37,061 bases of DNA from Clostridia bacterium. GTDB lineage: Bacteria; Bacillota; Clostridia; Lutisporales; Lutisporaceae. The position numbers were made by a program, and so were the translations under genes. The notes under the pieces were generated by a model. The model was not told the DNA's origin. It did not search any database and was given only the letters and a program-made list of their open reading frames with translations. The stretch is taken from the NCBI GenBank assembly GCA_029256325.1, contig JAQSYD010000020.1, positions 1 to 37,061 on the forward strand, read 5' to 3'. Shown here piece by piece: positions 1 to 7,827 of the stretch. Every line of letters begins with the position of its first letter. The stretch's first letter is position 1.

Positions 1-288
1 GCCTTGTATGTATTTGCGGAGGACAGGGCTATATGGCAAAGAATTATTGAGAATACGACCTTTGGAGGTGGCTGTGTAAACGATACAATCTCTCATCTTG
101 CATCACCTCATTTGCCTTTTGGAGGGGTAGGGAGTTCTGGTATTGGCTCCTATCATGGAAAGAAAAGCTTTGACACCTTCACCCATGAAAAAAGTGTTTT
201 AGTAAAGCCCACTCATATTAACTTGAAGTTTCTCTACCCACCCTATAGTCAGGAAAAATTAAAGCTTCTTAAAAGATTCCTCAAGTAA
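1..288 (+). CDS. Aldehyde dehydrogenase (class 3-like), C-terminal fragment
   Basis: The frame is open from the first base, so the gene starts upstream and only about 95 C-terminal residues are present. NAD(P)-dependent aldehyde dehydrogenases oxidise aldehydes to acids. The visible part carries the typical end of the class-3 family: GGxCVND (near residue 22), then LPFGGVGSSGIGSYHGK and the FDTFTHEKSVL segment that lines the substrate site and dimer interface. The catalytic Cys and the NAD-binding fold would lie outside the window. The last ~30 residues (hydrophobic plus lysine-rich) resemble the membrane-associating tail of some class-3 enzymes. A hairpin terminator follows directly. The family call is firm; the substrate is unknown. 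Confidence 0.9.
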   Translation, partial: ALYVFAEDRAIWQRIIENTTFGGGCVNDTISHLASPHLPFGGVGSSGIGSYHGKKSFDTFTHEKSVLVKPTHINLKFLYPPYSQEKLKLLKRFLK

Positions 289-294
289 TGTTTT

Positions 295-326
295 AAGCTG
301 TATTCATAGGGAATGCAGCTTTTTAT
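295..326 (+). terminator. Intrinsic terminator after the aldehyde dehydrogenase gene
   Basis: An 11-bp stem (295-305 with 311-321, one G-T pair) has a 5-nt loop and is followed by TTTTA. It starts 6 nt after the stop codon. Confidence 0.75.
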
Positions 327-443
327 TTGCATTGTCATGCATGGAAGAATATAGTAAAATAAGGGAATGGAAGAATACAAAGTATGAATCAAGAAATATT
401 TTTAATAATATAACTAAAAAGGTTTAATTAATTGGAGGATAAA

Positions 444-908
444 ATGGATTTAAGAAATGTAACGATGAGAAAATTTAGAACTGAGGATGCAGAAGCTGTA
501 TCTAAAATCATAAGAAGTAATTTTATGAATGCAAATAGGGAGGATTACTCGGAAGAGGTTGCTAAGCGTGCAATTGATCAATTCACACCTAAATTTGTGT
601 TGTCTATGTCAAACAAAAGGAAAATGTATGTAGCGGTTGAGGAGGGGGTAATTGCCGGGACTGCTAGTATTGACTTTGATACCATATCCAACATTTTTGT
701 TGATGGTGAGTACTATAGCAAAGGAATCGATAAAATGCTAATAGGTCTCTTGGAGGAAATAGCGGATAACAATGGTTTAAGGCTGGTAAAGCTGGTAGCT
801 GCGGCACCTGTTCAAAAGCGATATGAAAAGCTTGGATATGATGCAGTAGAAGAAATCGAGTCCGAAGTATTCGGAAAAGAAATTCTGATGGAGAGATATT
901 TGGCATAA
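444..908 (+). CDS. GNAT-family N-acetyltransferase
   Basis: This 154-residue protein has the GNAT layout: an N-terminal beta strand (VTMRKFRTEDAEAV), a central strand containing VAVEEGVIAGTASID, an acetyl-CoA-binding region (about residues 88-110) and a C-terminal strand with YEKLGYDAVEE. The pyrophosphate-binding loop is degenerate (YSKGIDKML instead of R/QGxGxG/A). The ATG at 444 is chosen because GGAGG at 434-438 sits 5 nt upstream; an in-frame TTG at 432 would overlap that site. It acetylates an amine on an unknown small molecule or protein. It is the first of five GNAT genes in 18 kb. Confidence 0.8.
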   Translation: MDLRNVTMRKFRTEDAEAVSKIIRSNFMNANREDYSEEVAKRAIDQFTPKFVLSMSNKRKMYVAVEEGVIAGTASIDFDTISNIFVDGEYYSKGIDKMLIGLLEEIADNNGLRLVKLVAAAPVQKRYEKLGYDAVEEIESEVFGKEILMERYLA

Positions 909-995
909 TCAGGGGGAACTTATAAAATAAAAATATGGAATATCTCAGTGTAAAGCTAATAAGTATACTATAAGATGTATTGGGAGGTTGATCAT

Positions 996-1394
996 ATGAT
1001 TCTTGTTAAGGCATTTGGTTATACAATTGCATTGGCAGCCTTATTCACAAGCTTGGCGATGATAATAATGGGTGCAAGGTGGCAAAAAATAGAGCGTTCT
1101 GCCTACGCTGGTGAGAAAAGACCTTGGTGGTTTATACTATTGTCTGCGTTGATATTGCTATTTTATCTGACAGCCTTGGTTCGTTTTATTGGCGCAGATG
1201 TTAAGACTGTGGCAGGTTGGTTCATGATGGCAGTAATCCCTATTGGGTGGGGTTTGAAGGCGGCATTGGTTGTGTTTAACCAAAAGGGAAGAAAAACGGT
1301 TTCAGACATTTCAGGAGATCAAGCATGGATAAAGGTAGGCTTGGCAAGACTTCCTGTAGTTTTGATATTTGCACTGCTTGCATACTTTGCTTAG
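996..1394 (+). CDS. Small four-helix membrane protein, function unknown
   Basis: This 132-residue, very hydrophobic protein has about four membrane helices (roughly residues 8-28, 47-67, 74-95 and 112-131). A short basic loop follows helix 1 (ARWQKIERSAYAGEKRPWW) and a lysine-rich loop lies between helices 3 and 4. No catalytic motif is visible. The ATG at 996 is preferred because GGGAGG at 982-987 lies 8 nt upstream; the upstream in-frame ATG at 975 has no ribosome site. It stands alone between a GNAT and a methyltransferase gene. The family is not recognised. Confidence 0.7.
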   Translation: MILVKAFGYTIALAALFTSLAMIIMGARWQKIERSAYAGEKRPWWFILLSALILLFYLTALVRFIGADVKTVAGWFMMAVIPIGWGLKAALVVFNQKGRKTVSDISGDQAWIKVGLARLPVVLIFALLAYFA

Positions 1395-1466
1395 AAGATT
1401 TTTATTTGTAGTAGAGGTACTCTTAATTCTACATGCTTCTTGACTATAAATATTTAAGGGGGCATC

Positions 1467-2051
1467 ATGATGGGTAGTAAAGTTGACAGCGAAAGGCTAT
1501 ATTTTACAGAGAGACAAACAGTTCAACTGGATAGTTTTGATTGTGAGAGCTGGGTGCTAGATATCGGCGGCGGGGGCGAAGGGGTTATCGGACAGCTGCT
1601 TGGTGATAAGGTAATTGCAATCGATCCGTTGAAGACGGAATTGGAAGAGTCGCCTGATACTAAAAGCTTGAAGATTGTTATGGATGCCAGAGAACTGAAG
1701 TTTTTGGATGATGCATTTAATACAGTCACCTGCTTTTTTACTATGATGTATATAAGCAGTGCTGACAAGCAAAAAGTGTTTCAAGAAATATACAGAGTTT
1801 TGAAGCCTGACGGAGAACTCCTAATGTGGGATGCAAAAATACCTCCCTGTCAGAATGCTCAAAAGGATATCTACGTTGTTTCTCTGGTAATTCAATTAGA
1901 GCAAAAGCGAATCGAGACAGGCTATGGTACTAGATGGACCGGTAAAGGACAGGATATTGATCTTTATATTCAGCTTGGTGAGAGCGCCGGTCTTCATGTA
2001 ATAGAAAAGCAGGAAGAAGGAGAAACGTTTTTTATTAGATTTAGAAAATAG
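1467..2051 (+). CDS. Class I SAM-dependent methyltransferase
   Basis: This 194-residue protein has a clear Rossmann-type methyltransferase core. Motif I is VLDIGGGGEG (residues 30-39), an acidic residue ends strand 2 (AIDP, D53), a DARELKFLDDAFNTV motif follows, and YRVLKPDGELLMWDAKIP is the post-III region of the methyltransferase-11 group. The substrate cannot be read from the sequence. AAGGGGG at 1456-1462 precedes tandem ATGs at 1467 and 1470, so the start is uncertain by one codon. The gene stands alone, 50 nt before the TIKI/TraB-like gene. Confidence 0.85.
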   Translation: MMGSKVDSERLYFTERQTVQLDSFDCESWVLDIGGGGEGVIGQLLGDKVIAIDPLKTELEESPDTKSLKIVMDARELKFLDDAFNTVTCFFTMMYISSADKQKVFQEIYRVLKPDGELLMWDAKIPPCQNAQKDIYVVSLVIQLEQKRIETGYGTRWTGKGQDIDLYIQLGESAGLHVIEKQEEGETFFIRFRK

Positions 2052-2102
2052 AAGTGACGTAAAGGGTGTATTGGAAGATCTCAAACATTTGGTGGTGAGG
2101 GA

Positions 2103-2936
2103 ATGAAATATAGGAGCCTATTAATAGGGATATTGCTTTTCATTACAATATTTTGGGTAATACGATACTACACTGGCTTTAATCAAGCTAAAATTCGAGG
2201 TGTAACCATAATAGAACTAAATAAGAGCGATAAGCATATGGTATTCTACGGCTCTAGACATTGTAATGATAAGAATGATCCTATATTCAAGGATATTGGG
2301 AAGTGGTTTTATAAATTAAATCCTCAAATTGTATTAGTGGAAGGGTATTATGACACTAAAAACTATATAGATGCAGATAACGCAATTCAAAAAGGTGAAA
2401 TGGCCTATATATCATATCTGGCCCAGAAGAATAATGTCAAGTTGGGCAGTGTAGAGCCCTCAATGGCGGAGCAATATGAATATCTGCTTAGAAAGTATGA
2501 CAGAGAAAAAGTGCTGGCTATGTATGTTTTGAGACAGCTTAATCAATATCAAAAGCAGCAGGGAAATCTTCCGATGAGCTTTCCCGAAGTGTTGGAGGAA
2601 TATATAGCAGGTCTGTCAAAAAGTGGTTTTCCAGTCAAAGAAGAAGAGTGTAACTTTGTATTTATTCAAAAGCTGCTAAATCCATATCTAAAAGAAGAAT
2701 TGAATAAAAACAATTGGACTCAAGTGGATGCATATTCAATTGTTTATAATAAAGGAACCGATATAAATGAGATATACCAAGAAATATACGTACTCAGAAA
2801 TGAAAATTTAAAAGCTGTGATACGAGAAAATCTGAAGCAGTATGATAGGGTGTTTGTTATGATGGGCAGTCAGCATGTTCTGGATGAAAAGGAGCATGTG
2901 AAGGAAGTCTTTAAAAGTATTGCCGATGAAAAGTGA
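2103..2936 (+). CDS. Membrane-anchored TIKI/TraB/GumN-superfamily protein
   Basis: This 277-residue protein has one N-terminal membrane helix (about residues 5-22, basic residues on the inner side), which puts the rest outside the membrane. The outer domain has the hallmarks of the TIKI/TraB/GumN superfamily: two GxxH motifs, GSRH (residues 50-53) near the start and GSQH (255-258) near the end, plus a conserved Glu after a hydrophobic strand (VLVEG, E80). In this superfamily these residues form a metal-binding active site, and animal TIKI proteins are metalloproteases. ChaN- and erythromycin-esterase-like proteins share part of the pattern. No Cys lies near the helix end, so it is not a lipoprotein. 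GGTGAGG at 2093-2099 supports the ATG. The actual reaction is unknown. Confidence 0.65.
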   Translation: MKYRSLLIGILLFITIFWVIRYYTGFNQAKIRGVTIIELNKSDKHMVFYGSRHCNDKNDPIFKDIGKWFYKLNPQIVLVEGYYDTKNYIDADNAIQKGEMAYISYLAQKNNVKLGSVEPSMAEQYEYLLRKYDREKVLAMYVLRQLNQYQKQQGNLPMSFPEVLEEYIAGLSKSGFPVKEEECNFVFIQKLLNPYLKEELNKNNWTQVDAYSIVYNKGTDINEIYQEIYVLRNENLKAVIRENLKQYDRVFVMMGSQHVLDEKEHVKEVFKSIADEK

Positions 2937-2980
2937 TTTGGTGAAATATTATAAAATACTAAAGACAGGAAGGTGTGCAA

Positions 2981-3883
2981 TTGAAGAGCTTTATGATTGG
3001 ACAACCTGGGTACTTTGATGATGCTAAATATGTGAGAGATTTTCGTAAAGACTTTTACGGTATTGAGGCTTTGGTCTTTGAGAATGAAAGTGAAATAGAT
3101 AAATTAATCGCTATTTCGCAGAGGGACAATTTTAATATAGGGATTCACTTTCCTTTAAGAAAATGGATTTCTAAATATAGAGATCCACAATTTCTATCAA
3201 AGGATGATGTGGTGAGAGCTGAATCACACAAGATTATGGAAGATGAGCTTGAATACCTTCAAAAAGTAAAGCCAAAATATGTTTTGTTTCACTACCCAAA
3301 GCCGGTGATATTGGATGATAGGGTTGATTGGAGTCCTTGGCGATTTGCAGACAGCAGCGAATATGTTTCTGAATCAGATTTTACCTTTAAAGAGCTAAAG
3401 GAAAAGAGCGAGTACTTGTTTAAATGGCTGTCAGATAAAGCGCTCCAATACAATTTTATCCCTGTATTGGAACTGGATGCATTAAATAAATATGTTTATG
3501 AGACCAATATGCTTGAAGAATTATTGGAGAAGTATCAAAGCGTCAAGCTTTGTTTAGATACCGGAAGACTTAACTTTCAGGATAGAATTGACAAAAACTT
3601 TGATGCCATAGGCGTCATAAAGAAATTTGCCAAATATGCAGAGGTAGTACATGTATGTAATACAAAGGTAAATGGATACTTGGAAAAACATCACTATCCT
3701 GCTTTACCCAGTTTAAAGCCTGAAGAGGGATGGCCTCCGATAGAAGCGTATATGAGAATCATCGGTCAAGAGAACAAGCATGCAAAGTTTATGTTTGAGC
3801 ATATGTCGGACTTAATAAGTGATGAAGAGCTGCAAGGGTGCTATGATTGGATAGATGAGCTCATTAAAATTGAAAAAGAATAG
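2981..3883 (+). CDS. TIM-barrel sugar phosphate isomerase/epimerase-like protein
   Basis: This protein of about 300 residues resembles the xylose-isomerase-like/AP-endonuclease-2 barrel family, whose members isomerise sugars or cut abasic DNA with divalent metals. Residues that fit the metal site lie at the ends of successive strands: E164 (VLELD), D193 (LCLDTGRLNF), H224 (VVHVCN), H237/H238 and E273 (MFEH). The TTG at 2981 is chosen because AGGAAGG (2967-2973) lies 7 nt upstream; the GTG at 2975 is too close to it. A strong hairpin terminator follows. The substrate is unknown; a sugar-phosphate or inositol-type isomerase is more likely than a nuclease because the neighbours are metabolic. 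Confidence 0.7.
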   Translation: MKSFMIGQPGYFDDAKYVRDFRKDFYGIEALVFENESEIDKLIAISQRDNFNIGIHFPLRKWISKYRDPQFLSKDDVVRAESHKIMEDELEYLQKVKPKYVLFHYPKPVILDDRVDWSPWRFADSSEYVSESDFTFKELKEKSEYLFKWLSDKALQYNFIPVLELDALNKYVYETNMLEELLEKYQSVKLCLDTGRLNFQDRIDKNFDAIGVIKKFAKYAEVVHVCNTKVNGYLEKHHYPALPSLKPEEGWPPIEAYMRIIGQENKHAKFMFEHMSDLISDEELQGCYDWIDELIKIEKE

Positions 3884-3886
3884 TAT

Positions 3887-3918
3887 AAAAGCACACTTGC
3901 AAGCAGGTGTGCTTTTGT
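3887..3918 (+). terminator. Intrinsic terminator after the TIM-barrel gene
   Basis: AAAAGCACAC-type stem, 3887-3900 with 3903-3916 (one T-G pair), ending in TTTT. The A-rich left edge would let it work on both strands. Confidence 0.8.
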
Positions 3919-4039
3919 GAGTTTATTTTAAAATGATTTTTATATAGATGAGGGAGAATTTTTATGTAATAATAAACCTAGGTAAAATATGGGAAGATGG
4001 TTTCGTGTAGATAACTTGGTTCAGTTTATAATTTGTGGA

Positions 4040-4073
4040 GCTAACAGCCAAACCAAAGGTTATGGCTGCTAGC
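4040..4073 (-). terminator. Hairpin downstream of the small Cys-rich gene
   Basis: GCTAACAGCCA (4040-4050) pairs with TGGCTGCTAGC (4063-4073) with one mismatch, and the inner AACC/GGTT extends the stem. It begins about 30 nt past the minus-strand stop. No T-tract follows on that strand, so it may be a terminator or a 3'-end stabiliser. Confidence 0.45.
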
Positions 4074-4104
4074 AGAAAAGTTATGGGGCTTGTCCGTTAT
4101 CTGC

Positions 4105-4377
4105 CTATAAAATACTTCCTAAGCTTCCTAGCAGATTCGTTATAACTTGAAGTAGTCTGGATATTTGTTCTGAGGTAAGACTTTGTTGAGATGTTAATCT
4201 TACACAAGGCAGTTCAAGTTGAAGTTGAAGTCCAAGTAGAACGATGCTTATTGGACAGGGGATAGAAATACAAAGTATTTCGGAACCTGTACAGCAGCCC
4301 TCCGGACAGCCATTTTCTTGTTGACTTTCTACATTGTTACTCTCATAGTTGTTTTCATAGTTGTTTTCATAGTCCAT
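4105..4377 (-). CDS. Small Cys-rich hydrophobic protein, function unknown
   Basis: This 90-residue protein has three zones: a polar N-terminus with a repeated E-N-N-Y unit (residues 4-12), a Cys cluster (C24, C28, C29, C36, C41, C58) and a hydrophobic stretch (about 34-58) that is too polar at its ends for a sure membrane helix. A serine/leucine-rich tail follows (SQQSLTSEQISRLL). It has a near-perfect ribosome site, AAAGGAGGTGAT, just upstream of the ATG, which strongly supports a real, well-translated gene. It is the only minus-strand gene in the first 10 kb and is divergent from the DUF2785 gene. A spore-surface or secreted role would fit the composition but is only a guess. Confidence 0.65.
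   Translation of the reverse strand: MDYENNYENNYESNNVESQQENGCPEGCCTGSEILCISIPCPISIVLLGLQLQLELPCVRLTSQQSLTSEQISRLLQVITNLLGSLGSIL
4344..4372. repeat. 12-bp tandem repeat inside the Cys-rich gene
   Basis: CATAGTTGTTTT occurs twice in tandem (4344-4355, 4356-4367) plus a partial third unit. It encodes the repeated E-N-N-Y unit. The 12-bp length keeps the reading frame when copy number changes. Confidence 0.85.
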
Positions 4378-4458
4378 ATAAAATCACCTCCTTTCCTGAG
4401 CCCACTACATACTATGGAGGTTGTACAATAATGTGATTAAAAATTAGGAGGAATATTT

Positions 4459-5289
4459 ATGAAAATGAACAGACTGGAATTAATCGAGGAACTAAAAAGT
4501 ATAAAGAACAATGATTTTAAGGTGCCTGAGGGGGGGAATCCCTTTGAAATGGCATTAGCTATGACGGAATATTTGGGAGACACCGATGCAGAGCTTCGCG
4601 ATGACCTGATATATAGTACTTTAGGCAGGTGGATAACGCATGGGATATTTAGTGGCGAACAATTAAAACAGCTGTTGAAAATCATCCTTGACGAGAAGCA
4701 TTTGTTTTATGGAATAGGGGAGAAGGACAAGGATTCAGTATTTATGAGAGCGTTTTCTATTTTGATTGTAGCGAGTATCGTTTATGTGCATAGAGAAGCC
4801 GGCTTTCTTAGCAATGAGGAACTTAAGGATGTAAAGAATAAGGTCATCCAATACATGCAAGAAGAGAAAGATTTGAGAGGTTATGTAGTTGAAGGGGGCT
4901 GGGCTCATACTACGGCTCATTCCTCTGATACCTTGGATGAATTAGCCCTGTGCAAAGAGTTTGGAATTGTGGAATTATTGGAGATATTAAAGGCAATAAA
5001 GAATAAAATAAGTGTAGACAGTTATGCTTATATTTGCTATGAAGATGAAAGAATGGCCTATGCCACAAATAGCCTTATTACCAGAAATCTGTTGACGGAA
5101 GAAGAGATCTCGGAATGGATTAAAAGCTTCTCAGATTTTGATAAGAATATTGCTTTTCCAAATCAGCTGTATCTTAATACAAACATTAGGAATTATTTAA
5201 ACAGCCTGTACTATAGACTGCCGAAAGATCAATATAAAACAATAAAGGAAGCTATCAGCGATACCATACTATTAATTAGGCGCTATTAG
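4459..5289 (+). CDS. DUF2785 family protein
   Basis: This 276-residue, all-helical, acidic protein fits DUF2785. The diagnostic part is the GGWAHTTAHSSDTLDELALC segment near residues 147-166, with regularly spaced H and D residues. N-terminal helices (RLELIEELKSI) and C-terminal helices (YYRLPKDQYKTIKEA) match the usual extent. There is no signal peptide or membrane helix, so it is cytoplasmic. AGGAGGA at 4446-4452 supports the ATG at 4459. The molecular function of the family is not known to me. It is the first gene of a compact run (to about 6.7 kb) with short gaps that may be one transcript. Confidence 0.75.
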   Translation: MKMNRLELIEELKSIKNNDFKVPEGGNPFEMALAMTEYLGDTDAELRDDLIYSTLGRWITHGIFSGEQLKQLLKIILDEKHLFYGIGEKDKDSVFMRAFSILIVASIVYVHREAGFLSNEELKDVKNKVIQYMQEEKDLRGYVVEGGWAHTTAHSSDTLDELALCKEFGIVELLEILKAIKNKISVDSYAYICYEDERMAYATNSLITRNLLTEEEISEWIKSFSDFDKNIAFPNQLYLNTNIRNYLNSLYYRLPKDQYKTIKEAISDTILLIRRY

Positions 5290-5305
5290 TGGAGGTAGAA
5301 CTATA

Positions 5306-5821
5306 TTGAAAAAAATATTGATCATTGGTTCGGGAGGAGCGGGGAAATCTACATTAGCTCGTAAGCTAGGTGATATTACCGGCATAGATATAGTTCATTT
5401 AGATAAGATTTTCTGGCAGCCGGGATGGGTTTCTATTAGCAGAGAAGCACTGGCGGACAAGATAAAAGCTATTATACCTGGGGACAGCTGGATAATTGAT
5501 GGCAATTACAGCGGAACAATGGAGTTGAGGATGGAAGCTGCAGATGCCATTATTTATCTCGATTTTTCTACAATAGTTTGTCTTTGTGGGATATTTAAGA
5601 GATGGATGATGTATTCGGGGAAAAAAAGACCTGATATTACAGAGGGCTGTAATGAAAAGATAGACTGGGCGTTTTTTTATTGGGTATTGACTTACCGACG
5701 CAGGAATAGGAAAAAGCTGCTTGCTATGCTGCACAAATATGCAGAAGGCAGAAAGATCGTAATACTCAAAAACCGTCGGGAGGTTAAAAACTTTGTAGAC
5801 AAAATAAAAGAGGGGACTTAA
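5306..5821 (+). CDS. P-loop small-molecule kinase-like protein (DNA topology modulation protein/FlaR-like)
   Basis: This 171-residue single-domain P-loop protein has Walker A GSGGAGKST (residues 8-16), then a HLDKIFWQPGW segment and a WIIDGNYSG segment typical of adenylate-kinase-like proteins that databases often label FlaR or DNA topology modulation protein. An Arg-rich lid-like region lies near residues 110-135. The fold implies phosphoryl transfer from ATP to a small molecule; the historic name should not be taken literally. It starts with TTG, preceded by GGAGGT at 5291-5296. It abuts the DUF2809 gene with no gap (TAA followed at once by ATG), which suggests co-translation. Confidence 0.75.
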   Translation: MKKILIIGSGGAGKSTLARKLGDITGIDIVHLDKIFWQPGWVSISREALADKIKAIIPGDSWIIDGNYSGTMELRMEAADAIIYLDFSTIVCLCGIFKRWMMYSGKKRPDITEGCNEKIDWAFFYWVLTYRRRNRKKLLAMLHKYAEGRKIVILKNRREVKNFVDKIKEGT

Positions 5822-6220
5822 ATGAGTGATAGGAAAAGAGTCAGTCAGGCATTTTATATCATAACAGTCATCCTGTTGGGATTAGCCTCGAGAAGCTATG
5901 GGAAGCAGATGCCAGGCTGGCTGGCTGCATATTCCGGAGATGTGCTCTGGGGACTGATGGTTTATCTCATGGTAGGATTTTTACAGACAAAGCAAAAGGT
6001 ACTTCATACTGCCTTGATCGCTTTTGCGTTCTCCGCTTTAATTGAATTTACCCAGCTGTATCATGCACCTTGGATAGATGCCATTAGAAGCAATAAACTG
6101 GGAGGCTTGCTGTTAGGCTATGGATTCCTATGGAGTGATATAATATGCTATGGGATTGGTATCGCTACGGGTGCAGTCCTTGAGTTTTTATATTACAGAA
6201 AGAATGTAAGTAAGAGGTGA
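5822..6220 (+). CDS. DUF2809 integral membrane protein
   Basis: This 132-residue protein has about four membrane helices and the conserved DUF2809 signature: GLASRSYG near the start, YSGDVLWGLMVY, an EFTQLYHAPWIDAIR segment after helix 3, and a LLGYGFLWSDIICYGIG end. Length and motif order match the family. The role is unknown. It is translationally linked to the kinase-like gene upstream (no gap) and to the GNAT gene downstream (4-nt gap). Confidence 0.85.
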   Translation: MSDRKRVSQAFYIITVILLGLASRSYGKQMPGWLAAYSGDVLWGLMVYLMVGFLQTKQKVLHTALIAFAFSALIEFTQLYHAPWIDAIRSNKLGGLLLGYGFLWSDIICYGIGIATGAVLEFLYYRKNVSKR

Positions 6221-6224
6221 TGTC

Positions 6225-6698
6225 TTGAATTTAATTAAGTTGCTAGATAATAAAAATATTGAGGTTGCTGAACAAATCATAAAATTGCAAAAAGCGTCCT
6301 ATCAGGTGGAGGCAGAAATCATTGGCTTTATACAGATTCCGCCATTGTTGGAAAACCCTGAGGATATCATAAACAGTGAAGAAACATATTATGGCTATTT
6401 CGTTGAACAGGATTTGGCAGGGATTATATCCTATAGCATAGAAGCAGATGTTTTGGATATTTGCAAGGTTGCAGTACACCCTGATTTTTTCAAAAGAGGA
6501 ATAGCTACGCAGCTTATAAGGCTTGTGGAACAAACAGAAGGTATAAATAAGATTCTCGTTTTCACTGGTCTCAAAAATAGCCCTGCAGTTACGCTTTATA
6601 CCGCCTTGGGATTTATAAAAATGCATGAGCGTGAAGTTGCAAAGGGTGTCTTTATTGTGAGCTTTGAAAAGCAGCTATCAAAAAGTCCTATTCTATAA
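6225..6698 (+). CDS. GNAT-family N-acetyltransferase
   Basis: This 157-residue protein has a canonical acetyl-CoA loop, VHPDFFKRGIATQLIRLVE (R/Q-x-x-G-x-A type), and the C-terminal NSPAVTLYTALGFIKMHER motif. It fits amino-group acetyltransferases of the RimI/PhnO type. The start is TTG, with AGAGGTGAT overlapping the end of the upstream gene. It is the last gene of the 4.46-6.7 kb run; a long palindrome overlaps its stop codon. Confidence 0.85.
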   Translation: MNLIKLLDNKNIEVAEQIIKLQKASYQVEAEIIGFIQIPPLLENPEDIINSEETYYGYFVEQDLAGIISYSIEADVLDICKVAVHPDFFKRGIATQLIRLVEQTEGINKILVFTGLKNSPAVTLYTALGFIKMHEREVAKGVFIVSFEKQLSKSPIL

Positions 6699-6722
6699 TT
6701 AATTATAGAGTAGGACTTCCTT
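6683..6722 (+). terminator. 36-bp near-perfect palindrome at the end of the GNAT gene
   Basis: AAGTCCTA (6683-6690) pairs with TAGGACTT (6711-6718), and the AT-rich centre is also self-complementary. The stop codon is inside the stem. Only a weak T-run follows (CCTTAT), so termination may be modest. Confidence 0.55.
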
Positions 6723-6869
6723 ATAGAAATATATCGTAATTAAGGTAAAATTTTTGTGAACAGTATAATATGCAATAGAAATAGACGTTTATCAGGGAGT
6801 AATTAACATAATCTATAATAGCCGTGGAAGGGTGACATATATATAAAGAGGTATTCTAAAACTATTTTT

Positions 6870-6891
6870 TTTAGCAACTGTATTTGCTAAA
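6870..6891. promoter_or_regulatory. Inverted repeat upstream of the ABC exporter genes
   Basis: TTTAGCAA (6870-6877), a 6-nt spacer and TTGCTAAA (6884-6891) form a perfect 8-bp dyad about 28 nt before the ATPase start. It could be an operator or a small leader hairpin. The rest of the 6723-6869 stretch is AT-rich with TATAAT-like boxes at 6764 and 6814 but no convincing -35. Confidence 0.4.
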
Positions 6892-6918
6892 GTAAAAATG
6901 AAAAATGGGGGGACCATC

Positions 6919-7827
6919 ATGGAGCCTATCGTGCAGGTTGCAGGTTTTACAAAAGTTTATGGCAGCAGTAGGGTTGTAGACAGTATCAGTTTTGAGATTT
7001 TCCCTGGTGAAATATTTGCATTGCTGGGACCTAACGGAGCGGGTAAGACGACTACACTGGAATGCTTAGAGGGAATCAGAAAGGCCAGCGAAGGAAAGCT
7101 GCTTGTATCAGGATTATGTCCTGAGAAGGACTTTCAGAAAATGAGAAAGGTGTTGGGCGTTCAATTGCAAGCATCAGCACTTCCTGACATCATTACTGTA
7201 GAGGAAGCCATGAATATGTTTTGCTTATACCTAGGCACTGAAACCAGATATGATTTGCTAGAACGGTTTGATCTGAAGTCAAAATATAAGACAGAGTTCT
7301 GCAAGCTTTCAACGGGGCAGCAGAGAAAGCTTATTTTAGCAATATCTTTAGCCCATCACCCCAAGCTTTTGATTTTGGATGAGCCAACTGCAGGCTTGGA
7401 TGTAAACACCAGAGTAGAGCTGCATCAAATAATGCGAGAAGAGAGAGCTAAGGGAACCGCCATACTTCTTGCTTCTCATGATATGAGTGAGGTTGAAGAT
7501 TTGGCTGACAGAGTGGCTATTCTGGTAAAAGGCAAAATAGTTGCAGCAGGTACGCCAAATGAAATCATAACCTCGGGGGATAGCAAGGTAAGAATTCATG
7601 TAAAAACGCAAAAGAATTCTTTATTTGATATGCAGTTTGGAGAAATGCCGATAACAAAGGATACAGAAGGCTATGGAATATTTGATACCGAAGATATTGA
7701 AGGTGCAGTTAGTCAAATATTGAGTCATATAAAATCTAATGAGGATAAGCTGTTGGATTTAAGAGTAGAGAGGCCGTCTTTAGAAGACCGCTTTATAAAT
7801 ATTACAAGAAGCGGAGGATTACAATGA
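6919..7827 (+). CDS. ABC transporter ATP-binding protein (ABC-2/DrrA-like exporter)
   Basis: This 302-residue protein powers an exporter by ATP hydrolysis at the inner face of the membrane. It has Walker A GPNGAGKT (residues 37-44), the signature region LSTGQQRKLILA (Q replaces the usual G before QQ), Walker B LLILDEPTAGLD and the H-loop SHD. A ~90-residue C-terminal extension is typical of drug/lipid-type ATPases paired with ABC-2 permeases. The ATG at 6919 is preferred over 6898 because a G-rich ribosome site (6907-6912) lies between them. It overlaps the permease gene by 4 nt (ATGA), so the pair is one transcriptional unit. The cargo is unknown. Confidence 0.9.
   Translation: MEPIVQVAGFTKVYGSSRVVDSISFEIFPGEIFALLGPNGAGKTTTLECLEGIRKASEGKLLVSGLCPEKDFQKMRKVLGVQLQASALPDIITVEEAMNMFCLYLGTETRYDLLERFDLKSKYKTEFCKLSTGQQRKLILAISLAHHPKLLILDEPTAGLDVNTRVELHQIMREERAKGTAILLASHDMSEVEDLADRVAILVKGKIVAAGTPNEIITSGDSKVRIHVKTQKNSLFDMQFGEMPITKDTEGYGIFDTEDIEGAVSQILSHIKSNEDKLLDLRVERPSLEDRFINITRSGGLQ

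Noticed and set aside
341-377. 11-bp direct repeat (ATGGAAGAATA at 341 and 367) before the first GNAT gene
   Set aside because: Short, AT-rich and without symmetry or another signal; it may be chance.
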